Origin: Croceibacterium_A sp044506885
Lineage (GTDB): Bacteria > Pseudomonadota > Alphaproteobacteria > Sphingomonadales > Sphingomonadaceae
NCBI GenBank assembly: GCA_044506885.1
Contig: JBIQKC010000002.1
Span: forward strand, 1 to 64,000
Reading direction: 5' to 3'
DNA length: 64,000 nucleotides
The notes below the pieces were generated by a model. The model had not been told where the DNA came from. It searched no databases and worked only from the letters and a program-made list of their open reading frames with translations. Each line of letters starts with the position of its first letter. The stretch's first letter is position 1. The translations under genes were made by a program, and so were the position numbers. Positions 1 through 6,828 of the stretch are shown piece after piece.

Positions 1-214
1 GGTTCATCGGCAGGCTGGCGATGTTGTCGATCGGCCAGGTGCCGCGCAGGTCCGGATCGCCCCACTCGGTCTTCGGCGGGTCGAAATCGGTCGGCACCGG
101 CGGCATCACGGTCAGGTCGTCGGGCACCGGCTGGGCGACGGCTGGGGCGGTCAGCGCCGTGGCGGTCAGCAATGCCGCTCCGGCGATGTTACGAATGGTG
201 TTGAAGCGGGTCAT
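1..214 (-). CDS. Secreted protein of unknown function, C-terminus outside window (paralogue of the gene at 211-1248)
   Basis: Only the first 71 codons lie in the window. The product starts with a clear signal peptide ending near APAVAQ, so it is exported. The mature start carries the motif WGDPDLRGTWPID, which matches WGEPDFRGGWPID in the upstream gene, so the two are paralogues arranged in tandem. The ATG overlaps the upstream stop codon as ATGA, which indicates translational coupling within the operon led by the PQQ dehydrogenase. I recognise the WGxPDxxGxW pattern as a widespread exported family in sphingomonads but know no proven function. The position suggests an accessory role for the dehydrogenase; that is inference. 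Confidence 0.75.
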   Translation of the reverse strand, partial: MTRFNTIRNIAGAALLTATALTAPAVAQPVPDDLTVMPPVPTDFDPPKTEWGDPDLRGTWPIDNIASLPMN

Positions 215-1248
215 TGCGTCCTCTCCTGATCCTGCGCGCTGTCGGCGCGCGACGCGTTGATGTAGTTCCTGATCTGAACGTTGCCTTCGTGACAGGCATA
301 CTCGAAAATGCCGAAATCGTCATCACGTTGCCAGTCCAGGCGGGCGGTCCACGGTTGGGTGAAGATCGTCGGATCGTCCAGCGTGATTTCGTAAACAATT
401 GTATCGGGCCCGGTCATCGTCAGCCGCTCGACGATCTTCGCTCCGGCGCTGATCGGCGTGTCGTTTTCCGGCGGCGAGCCGGTGGTGCCGATGTTGGTCG
501 CCGAAGGGCCGGCCTTCAGGTTGGTGGTTTCGATCACCAGCGTATTGCCGTCTTCCCAATGCCCGCGGCTTTCGCCGAGCCAGTTGTGGATCTGCGAAGG
601 GATCGGCGCACGGCCGTCGGTGGGGATGATGCGCGTTTCGTGGACCATCTCCATCTGCAACGCGACCACGCCGGGCGACTGGAAGATGCGCATCCCGTTG
701 TTGTACATGAACGGGAACATCGAGGCGGGCAGGCCGCGCGTGATACAGCGGTCCCAGCTGTCGAAATCGTCGGTCCATTCGAACGCTTGCCCGCGCCGCC
801 AGGTGGAACGCATCGCATCGGACAGGCGCTTGCCCTCGGGCGTGAAAGCCGGGAGGCGGCCGTCGGGCGGATCGATGATCCAGCTCGTGCGGCGATTGGC
901 GGCTGCGACTTCGGCCCAGTGGCCGATGCCCATGGTGCCGCCTTCGTCCTCGTTCTCGTAGCGGCGGGCGAGCTGCTCGACCGCTTCGTCGCGCTCGGCG
1001 AATTCCTCGTCGGTCAGGAACACGCGGTTGCCGTGCTCCGGGTCGCGCTGCAACGGCGTGCGGCCGTTGAGGTGGTCGATCGGCCAGCCGCCGCGAAAGT
1101 CCGGCTCGCCCCAGGGCGTGGTTTCCGCCCGGAAGGTGCGAGGGACTTCCGGCGCCACGGTGAGATCGGCCTGCTGCGCCAGCGCCGGCATTCCCGGCAG
1201 CGCCAGCGCCGCCCATGCGGCGAGCGCCGGCAGCCGATGCCGCTTCAC
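211..1248 (-). CDS. Secreted WGxPDxxGxW-family protein, function unknown
   Basis: About 345 residues. I chose the GTG at 1248 because it overlaps the upstream PQQ dehydrogenase stop as GTGA and is followed directly by a signal peptide (VKRHRLPALAAWAALALPGM, cleavage near PALAQ). A longer reading frame upstream has no signal sequence and overlaps the dehydrogenase. The mature protein has WGEPDFRGGWPID near its start, then an even alpha/beta composition with no cofactor motif that I recognise and only two cysteines. It is most likely a soluble periplasmic protein. Its paralogue follows at once with an ATGA overlap. Coupling to a quinoprotein suggests a shared substrate or assembly role, but the sequence does not show which. 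Confidence 0.8.
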   Translation of the reverse strand: MKRHRLPALAAWAALALPGMPALAQQADLTVAPEVPRTFRAETTPWGEPDFRGGWPIDHLNGRTPLQRDPEHGNRVFLTDEEFAERDEAVEQLARRYENEDEGGTMGIGHWAEVAAANRRTSWIIDPPDGRLPAFTPEGKRLSDAMRSTWRRGQAFEWTDDFDSWDRCITRGLPASMFPFMYNNGMRIFQSPGVVALQMEMVHETRIIPTDGRAPIPSQIHNWLGESRGHWEDGNTLVIETTNLKAGPSATNIGTTGSPPENDTPISAGAKIVERLTMTGPDTIVYEITLDDPTIFTQPWTARLDWQRDDDFGIFEYACHEGNVQIRNYINASRADSAQDQERTQ

Positions 1249-3212
1249 CGCGCGCCCGCCGGAAGCGCGAAGGTCATGTACTGGTTCGGGCCCGGTTCCG
1301 GCAGACCGAGGCCGTTGGCGAAATGGCCCACGCCGCCGACCGGGATCGTGACGTATTGCCGTCCGTCCACTTCGTAGACCGCCGGCACGCCTTCGGTCGC
1401 CGCCGGAAGCTCGTGTTCCCACAGCACTTTGCCGGTATCGGCATCGCGGGCGCGGAACTTGCGGTCGGTGGCGGTGCCGACGAACAGCAGGCCGGTGGCG
1501 GTGGCGACCGGGCCGCCGCGCGGGGCCTGGCTGCCGACGCCGGTGATGCCTTGCGCCTCAAGCGTCATGATCTCGCCGTTGGGCACCTGCCACATGATCT
1601 CGCCGGTGTTCATGTCGTAGGCGGTGAGGTTCGAGAACGGCGGCTTGATTGCCACCATGCCGTTGCTTTGCAGCAGGAAGTTGACCGGCGACTTGTACGG
1701 ATTGAGGTCCGCGCTGCCGTTGGGCATCTTCTCAAGTTCTTCCGGCCGGTTGTCCGGGTTGAGCGTGATGAGCAACGGAATGTCGCGGCTGACGACGAAG
1801 AACCGCTGCCGCTCCGGATCGGCGGCCGTATTGCCCCAGTTTGCCCCGCCGTTGTGGCCCGGCATCGAGATCGAGCCTTGCAGGCTGGGCGGCGTGAACA
1901 GGCCTTCGTTGCGGCTGGTGCGCAGCAGTTCGCGCAGCTTCTCCTGATCCGCTTCGGGCAGATAGGGGTTGATGTCCTCCTCGTTGAACTCCAGCCGGGT
2001 GAACGGCTCGGGCCATGTCGGGAAGGGCTGTGTCGGGCTGGCCTTTTCGCCTGGCACGTCGGATGCCGGAACGGGGCGCTCCTCGATCGGCCACACCGGC
2101 TCGCCGGTGCGCCGGTCGAACACGAACACGAAGCCGTGCTTGACCGCGACGACCACTACGGGGATCTTCTTCCCGTCCTTCGTGATCGTCATGAGCTTGG
2201 GCGCATTGGGCAGGTCGAAATCCCACAGGTCGTGGTGGACCGTCTGGAAGTGCCAGAGGCGCTTTCCGGTGTTCACGTCGAGTGCGACGATAGAGTTGGC
2301 GAACAGGTTGTCGCCTTCGCGGTTGCCGCCGTAGAAATCGTACCGCGCGGTGCCTGTGGGAATGAAGGCGATGCCCAGTTCGGGATCGACGGTGAATTCC
2401 GACCAGTTGTGGACCCCGCCGAACCTCTCACGGTCTTTCTCCGGCCAGGTTTCGGACCCGAACTCGCCGATACGCGGGACGACGTGGAACACCCATTTCA
2501 GCGCACCGGTGCGGATGTCGTATGCCTGAATGTCGGCCGGCGACGAGGCGTAGTCGTAAGCGCCGGCCGGCAACGAGACGATATAGGTGTCCTTGTAGAT
2601 GCGGCCGGGGTTGTTGGTCATCAGCGGGCGCGGCGTTTCGGCGTGGCCTTCCGGCAGGGCGGTGCGCAGGTCGATGCTGAAGCCGTCGATGTATTTGCCC
2701 GTCGTGGCGTCGATGGCCCTCACCAGCCCGTCGTTGAGGAACACCAGCCGGCGTTCGGACCCGTCGGCGCTCTGCCAGTGATTGATGCCGCGCGCGCTGA
2801 TCCGCCCGGTCGTCTCGCTCTTCCACAGCTCGCGCCCGGTGGCGGGATCGAGCGCGGCGATCTTGCCGTCGCTGGCCAGGACATACATCGTCCCGCCCGC
2901 GACAATCGGGTTGAACTGCGGCGGCTGGCCCTCGCCGGCCTGATAAGTCCAGGCCACTTCGAGCTGGTTGACGTTGTCCTTCGTGATCTGGGCGAGCGCC
3001 GTATACTGCGACGATTCGCTGCCGCCGAGATAGGCGTCCCACCCGACGTAGTCGAACCGCTCATGCGGCAGGCTGGCCGCGGTCGGTTCCTGGTTCGTCG
3101 CCGTCGTTGCGCAAGCGGCGGAAAACAGCGCCAGCGATGCGGGTATCAGCGGTCGCGCGATACGGACCAGCGCCTTGCGGCGAAACGATACTGTGCGCGG
3201 CGAAAGGTTCAC
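1245..3212 (-). CDS. PQQ-dependent dehydrogenase, lipoprotein (membrane glucose dehydrogenase-like)
   Basis: An eight-bladed quinoprotein of about 655 residues. Repeated propeller motifs (ALDPATGRELW, ALDVNTGKRLW, AYDMNTGEIMW, ARDADTGKVLW) and the signature HHDLWDFDLP place it with membrane glucose/quinate-type PQQ dehydrogenases, but it lacks their N-terminal membrane domain. A lipobox (LFSAAC) near residue 34 suggests an outer- or inner-membrane lipoprotein facing the periplasm. It has neither a vicinal cysteine pair nor a heme motif, so electrons must pass to a separate acceptor. No ATG fits: the GTG at 3212 has GGGGG at good spacing, and a TTG two codons earlier is the alternative. The substrate cannot be told from sequence. 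It heads an overlapping operon with the two WGxPD proteins. Confidence 0.88.
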   Translation of the reverse strand: MNLSPRTVSFRRKALVRIARPLIPASLALFSAACATTATNQEPTAASLPHERFDYVGWDAYLGGSESSQYTALAQITKDNVNQLEVAWTYQAGEGQPPQFNPIVAGGTMYVLASDGKIAALDPATGRELWKSETTGRISARGINHWQSADGSERRLVFLNDGLVRAIDATTGKYIDGFSIDLRTALPEGHAETPRPLMTNNPGRIYKDTYIVSLPAGAYDYASSPADIQAYDIRTGALKWVFHVVPRIGEFGSETWPEKDRERFGGVHNWSEFTVDPELGIAFIPTGTARYDFYGGNREGDNLFANSIVALDVNTGKRLWHFQTVHHDLWDFDLPNAPKLMTITKDGKKIPVVVVAVKHGFVFVFDRRTGEPVWPIEERPVPASDVPGEKASPTQPFPTWPEPFTRLEFNEEDINPYLPEADQEKLRELLRTSRNEGLFTPPSLQGSISMPGHNGGANWGNTAADPERQRFFVVSRDIPLLITLNPDNRPEELEKMPNGSADLNPYKSPVNFLLQSNGMVAIKPPFSNLTAYDMNTGEIMWQVPNGEIMTLEAQGITGVGSQAPRGGPVATATGLLFVGTATDRKFRARDADTGKVLWEHELPAATEGVPAVYEVDGRQYVTIPVGGVGHFANGLGLPEPGPNQYMTFALPAGAR

Positions 3213-3343
3213 TCCCAAACCCCCATAGATGTCGGCCCGCCGGTTGTGGCGTCGCCAGGACCTCTGGCCCTAGCCGAGAAGGCGGCGCGACAACAAGGGT
3301 GGAAAGTGTCGCAATTTGACAAAATCCGTTTTCCCGCGCGCTG

Positions 3344-3955
3344 CTACTCGGGCGGAGCGAGTTCGCGCTCGGTCTGTCCGCCGCTCTGGAACACCGTGGA
3401 ACCCTCGATCGATCCGGCGGCGCGGATCGTCACGGTCACGTCGGCCATGTTGCGGTTCTGCCAGTAGAAGCCGTGCAGGCCGGTGAAGGCCGCGACGTAG
3501 TGGCCCTGCATCCGCTCGCCCCTGTCGACGGCATAGCTTTCGGTCAGCTCGGTGCCGCCCTCGAACGGATGCGAGTGAAGATCGTACTCGACGGTGCCGG
3601 TCGCTTCCCATTCGAAGTCGATCGCGGCTCCTTCGTTGAGCGTGTACTTGAGTTCGATCCCTTCATAGGGGGCAAGCGTCACTTGCCATTCGTCGTCCCA
3701 CTGCTCCCGTTCGAGCGGCGCATCCGACAGCGTGAGCACGCCGGTGCGCTTCGCGCCGCGGATCTGCTCCTCGTTCATCTCCGGCTCGGCGAGCTTGGTC
3801 AGGCCGAGCGCCTTGCCCGTGCCGAGCGGGTCGACGCCGAATTCCGCCGGAAGGACGATGGCGACGATCCCGATCGCGACGATCGCCAGGCCGGAGCCGA
3901 TCAGCAGCTTGCGGCTGGAGGAGCGGGCGGGCGGGGCGCTTTCGGTATCGGTCAT
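3344..3955 (-). CDS. Single-pass membrane-anchored protein linked to HupE
   Basis: 203 residues. A short polar N-terminus is followed by one strong membrane segment at about residues 16-38 and then a mainly beta domain with conserved-looking stretches such as GLHGFYWQNRN. The topology predicted is N-in with the domain in the periplasm. Its ATG shares one base with the stop of the HupE gene (TGATG), so the two are translated together. Proteins of this shape beside HupE/UreJ genes are usually listed as transmembrane anchor proteins; their biochemical role is not established. I infer it works with the HupE-like protein and the cytochrome c'-like lipoprotein of the same operon. Confidence 0.8.
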   Translation of the reverse strand: MTDTESAPPARSSSRKLLIGSGLAIVAIGIVAIVLPAEFGVDPLGTGKALGLTKLAEPEMNEEQIRGAKRTGVLTLSDAPLEREQWDDEWQVTLAPYEGIELKYTLNEGAAIDFEWEATGTVEYDLHSHPFEGGTELTESYAVDRGERMQGHYVAAFTGLHGFYWQNRNMADVTVTIRAAGSIEGSTVFQSGGQTERELAPPE

Positions 3956-4653
3956 CAGGCAAAGTATCCTTTCAAATGGAACGCGGTCAGGGCGAGGCCC
4001 GCGGCGAGCAGCGCGACATTGGCATAGAATGCGCCGGCGGCAAACGACCTGCGCGCGCGCCAGGCGTTGAGCAGCGGCACGACCAGAGCCAGCACCAGCA
4101 CCTGGCCCGCCTCGACCCCGACATTGAAGGCGATCAGGTTCGCCAGCAACCCGTTGTCCGACATTTGCAGGTCCTGCACCTTGGTCGCCAGGCCCAGCCC
4201 GTGGAACAGGCCGAAGACGAGCACTGCGAGCCGGGTATCGATTTTCCACCCGATCCGGCGCAGCCCACCGAGGTTCTCGGCCGCCTTGTAGACCACCGAC
4301 AGACCGATGATCGCATCGACCAGAGAAGCGTTGGCCCCGGTTCCCAGCAGCACGCCGCCGAGCAGGGTCAGCGAATGGCCGATGGTGAACATCGAGACGT
4401 AGATAACCACGTCGCGCATCCGGCGCAGGAAGAACACCACGCCGATCAGGAACAGGATGTGGTCGATCCCGGTGACCATGTGCTTGGCCCCGAGGTAGAA
4501 GAACACGAACGGCGCCGGCCCCTCTATCTGCTGGACCGCGCTGCGGTTGGCTTCCGAAATATCGTGCGCGAGCGCGGCGGTGGCGGGCATCGCGGCGAGC
4601 GCGAGAAGCGCCAGCCAGCACAGCGCGGCGCGGAAGCGGATTTTGTCGGTCAT
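3955..4653 (-). CDS. HupE/UreJ family membrane protein
   Basis: 232 residues with an N-terminal signal-like segment ending in ALAHD and about six membrane helices. The family signatures HMVTGIDHILFL, FTIGHSLTL, GLFHGLGLA and FNVGVEAGQ are all present; their histidines and acidic residues are thought to bind a transition metal. HupE/UreJ proteins are nickel or cobalt permeases or accessory proteins near hydrogenase and urease genes, but neither enzyme is visible here. It sits 15 bases after the cytochrome c'-like gene and overlaps the anchor gene by one base. The substrate could be a metal ion, but the operon with a heme protein leaves this open. Confidence 0.85.
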   Translation of the reverse strand: MTDKIRFRAALCWLALLALAAMPATAALAHDISEANRSAVQQIEGPAPFVFFYLGAKHMVTGIDHILFLIGVVFFLRRMRDVVIYVSMFTIGHSLTLLGGVLLGTGANASLVDAIIGLSVVYKAAENLGGLRRIGWKIDTRLAVLVFGLFHGLGLATKVQDLQMSDNGLLANLIAFNVGVEAGQVLVLALVVPLLNAWRARRSFAAGAFYANVALLAAGLALTAFHLKGYFA

Positions 4654-4668
4654 CCGGGCGCCGCCGGC

Positions 4669-5166
4669 TTACCCTTCGGTCGGGTTGTCGGAGAAATCCG
4701 GCCGCTCCGCCGGTGCGCCGCCCTCCGCTTCCGCTGTCGACGGGTAGATCTGATGGCACGCGCTGCACACGTTGTAGATCGTGCCGCCGACCTCGAACAC
4801 CCTATCGACGTCGCGGTCCACCGCCGCCTGCTCCGCAAGCTCGGCGACTTCGACCAGCGAGCCGGCGATCTGCGCCCAGTCCTCGCCGCGATCGTGCGCA
4901 TAGGCCGGCTGTTGCAGCAGCACGCCCAGCTCCTGGATGCGGACAGCGGCCTGGCGCGTCTGTTCCCATTCCTCGTCGGTTCTGGGGAAGATCTCGTGCT
5001 GCCCGTCCTCGTCGCTGATGTACTGGACGGAGTCCCAGTAGATCTCGGTGGTCGGCTGGACCACGTCGGCCATCAGTTGCTGGACCGTCTGCTCGGGCGC
5101 CGGTGGTTTCGCGTCGCAGCCTGCGACAAGGGCCGTGGCCGCGAGTGCGAGAATAGCCTTGTTCAT
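4669..5166 (-). CDS. Cytochrome c'-like lipoprotein (class II c-type)
   Basis: 165 residues. It starts with a lipoprotein signal (lipobox LVAGC, Cys17). The rest is helix-rich and ends with a single heme site CSACH at residues 134-138, followed by QIY. A C-terminal CxxCH after four predicted helices is typical of cytochrome c' and cytochrome c-556 relatives, which carry electrons or bind gases. It is the first gene of a three-gene operon with HupE and the anchor protein. The upstream 211 bases are shared with the divergent soluble cytochrome c gene. I infer a periplasmic electron or gas-sensing role at the membrane surface. Confidence 0.82.
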   Translation of the reverse strand: MNKAILALAATALVAGCDAKPPAPEQTVQQLMADVVQPTTEIYWDSVQYISDEDGQHEIFPRTDEEWEQTRQAAVRIQELGVLLQQPAYAHDRGEDWAQIAGSLVEVAELAEQAAVDRDVDRVFEVGGTIYNVCSACHQIYPSTAEAEGGAPAERPDFSDNPTEG

Positions 5167-5377
5167 GTCCTTCCCCTTGATCTCGGGGCCTTCCTAACGC
5201 AACCGGAAGGGGCCGTCATCACATTCGGGCCGAAGCGTTGGAAGGGCGTTGAGATTGACAATGTCCAGATGCTGGCTAGGGCGTAAATCTACTGTAAAGC
5301 TTGCATCGGCTAGCCGGGTCGTTGACCGGGTTCCCGCCAATCGGGCTTCCCGCAAGCAATTGGAAAGGTGAGATCGG

Positions 5378-5758
5378 ATGCTACGAGTCGCGGCGCAATT
5401 CCGCCACAAGGCAAAGCTTGTTCTGGGGACGCTGGCGCTCGGCGCCCTCGCGGCTCCGCTTGCCGGCGCTTTCGCCAGCGCCGAGGATCCGACTGTGGCC
5501 CCCGCGGCGCTGAGCGCCGAGGAAGTCGCCAAGGGCCGCGAACTGTTCAACGCCAATGCCTGCAATTCCTGCCACGCGCTGGCCGATGCGGGCGCGGGCG
5601 GGTCCATCGGTCCGGCCTTCGACGGCAACCCCGCGCTCGACAAGGCCCATGCGGTGGACGTGATCACCAACGGCCAGGGCGCAATGCCCAACTTCGGCTG
5701 GCTGGGCGAGGAGGACATAGACCTGCTCGCGGCCTACATCGTCCAGACCAGGAAATAG
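5378..5758 (+). CDS. Small periplasmic class I cytochrome c
   Basis: 126 residues with an N-terminal signal peptide (hydrophobic core at residues 14-33), then one cytochrome c fold. The heme attachment site is CNSCH at residues 62-66 and the likely axial methionine is Met103 in GAMPNF. The size and the closing helix (DLLAAYIVQ) fit cytochrome c551/c555-type carriers. It lies among three PQQ dehydrogenases, two of which have no heme of their own, so it is a good candidate for their electron acceptor towards a terminal oxidase; that link is inference. A GAGG-like site (GGTGAG) precedes the ATG. A strong hairpin follows the stop. Confidence 0.9.
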   Translation: MLRVAAQFRHKAKLVLGTLALGALAAPLAGAFASAEDPTVAPAALSAEEVAKGRELFNANACNSCHALADAGAGGSIGPAFDGNPALDKAHAVDVITNGQGAMPNFGWLGEEDIDLLAAYIVQTRK

Positions 5759-5770
5759 CCGGCTGCCCCG

Positions 5771-5792
5771 GAGCCCCGCCTTCGCGGGGCTC
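5771..5792. terminator. Hairpin between convergent genes, probable two-way terminator
   Basis: A perfect 9-bp stem, GAGCCCCGC and GCGGGGCTC, closes the loop CTTC. It lies in the 42-base gap between the convergent cytochrome c and VOC genes. There is no U-tract on either strand, so termination by this hairpin alone is not certain. Confidence 0.6.
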
Positions 5793-5800
5793 GCCAGGGG

Positions 5801-6796
5801 TCAGTTCCCGCCCGCGCGCGCCTGCTGCGCGGTGCGGCTGCCGGGGCCTACTTGCGCGAAATAGTTGGTCACGCCGTCGGGATCGTTGAGCCAGACGGTG
5901 ACGAGATCGAACCCGCCGAGCTTGTTGAGCGGGGTTTCGACCGCGATGTCGCGCGATTTGGCCTTGGCGTCCACCATCGGCGCGTCGCGCACCACGTACT
6001 GGATGCCGGCGCTGCCGTTGTCGACCGCGTCGCCCTCGGCCTCGAACAGCATCAGCGTCGTTTCCTCGTGGCGATAGGGATAGAGCGTCGTGCCGAGCAC
6101 CGGCGCATCCACCGGATCCAGTTCGTCCAGCCCGACGAACTCCCGATAGAACGCGCGGCTCTTCGCCAGGTCCGACACGCCGATCCCCACGCCGACGCCG
6201 TCGTTCGAGTGATCCTGCGCGCCAGACCGGATCAGTAGCACGATCGAGAACCCGCCGGGGTCGGTGACTATCGCCTGCTGAAGCCCGTCTTCCCGGCGGA
6301 CGAAGTCCGGCGCGGGGAACCCGGCATCGGCGAAGCGTTGGCTGACGACCGCCGCGTCAGGGTAAGACAAGGCGAAGAAGCGGATGCCGGTGCCGCCGGC
6401 AAAACCGCCGGAAAGGTCGAATTTGCGGTTGCCCTGCTGCCCGGCCGACAGCTTGATCTGGCCCGAGCCGACGCCGGTGAGGATCATCTGCTGGGTGGAG
6501 GTAAGCTGGATCGGGCTGAGCGAGCGCAGCGCCAGCGCCTCGGTGTAGAACTTCACCATTTCCGCCGTCTTGTCGCGCGGGAAGCGGCGGAACACGTTCA
6601 TCGAATCCTGCGCGAACAGGTCGCGCGTGGGGCTCGCCAGTTGCTCCGGCGTCAGTTCGCCCGGCTTGTAGGCAAGGTCCGCGCTGACCTGCATCTGCGC
6701 CCCTTCGGGCGTGGTCACCGTTTCGGACTGCGCGGCCGCGCACCCCGCGCTTGCCAGCGCCGCCGCGCCGAGCAGCATCGAAGCCATACTTTTCAT
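5801..6796 (-). CDS. Exported lipoprotein with two VOC (glyoxalase-like) domains
   Basis: 331 residues. The chosen ATG at 6796 has GGGAGAG upstream and opens a lipoprotein signal with lipobox LASAGC (Cys19). The mature part contains two vicinal oxygen chelate halves: one near residues 55-180 (MVKFYTEALAL, IVTDPGGFSIVLL) and one near 190-320 (SRAFYREFVGLDE, VWLNDPDGVTNYF). VOC proteins bind a metal and include glyoxalases, ring-cleavage dioxygenases and resistance proteins, most of them cytoplasmic. A lipoprotein form is unusual. It is 32 bases downstream of a PQQ dehydrogenase on the same strand and probably shares its message. The substrate is unknown. Confidence 0.85.
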   Translation of the reverse strand: MKSMASMLLGAAALASAGCAAAQSETVTTPEGAQMQVSADLAYKPGELTPEQLASPTRDLFAQDSMNVFRRFPRDKTAEMVKFYTEALALRSLSPIQLTSTQQMILTGVGSGQIKLSAGQQGNRKFDLSGGFAGGTGIRFFALSYPDAAVVSQRFADAGFPAPDFVRREDGLQQAIVTDPGGFSIVLLIRSGAQDHSNDGVGVGIGVSDLAKSRAFYREFVGLDELDPVDAPVLGTTLYPYRHEETTLMLFEAEGDAVDNGSAGIQYVVRDAPMVDAKAKSRDIAVETPLNKLGGFDLVTVWLNDPDGVTNYFAQVGPGSRTAQQARAGGN

Positions 6797-6828
6797 CTCG
6801 AACTCTCCCACTTTCGTTCGCGTCCGGC

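Noticed and set aside
3219..3343. Possible small gene or promoter in the gap before the PQQ dehydrogenase
   Set aside because: No frame with a start site, and no box pair with acceptable spacing.
214..3467. Long open frames on the plus strand opposite the first two genes
   Set aside because: They are arginine- and histidine-rich shadows of GC-rich coding DNA; the minus-strand frames have signal peptides and quinoprotein motifs.
5255..5290. TTGACA as a promoter for the cytochrome c gene
   Set aside because: No acceptable -10 sequence lies 15-19 bases downstream.
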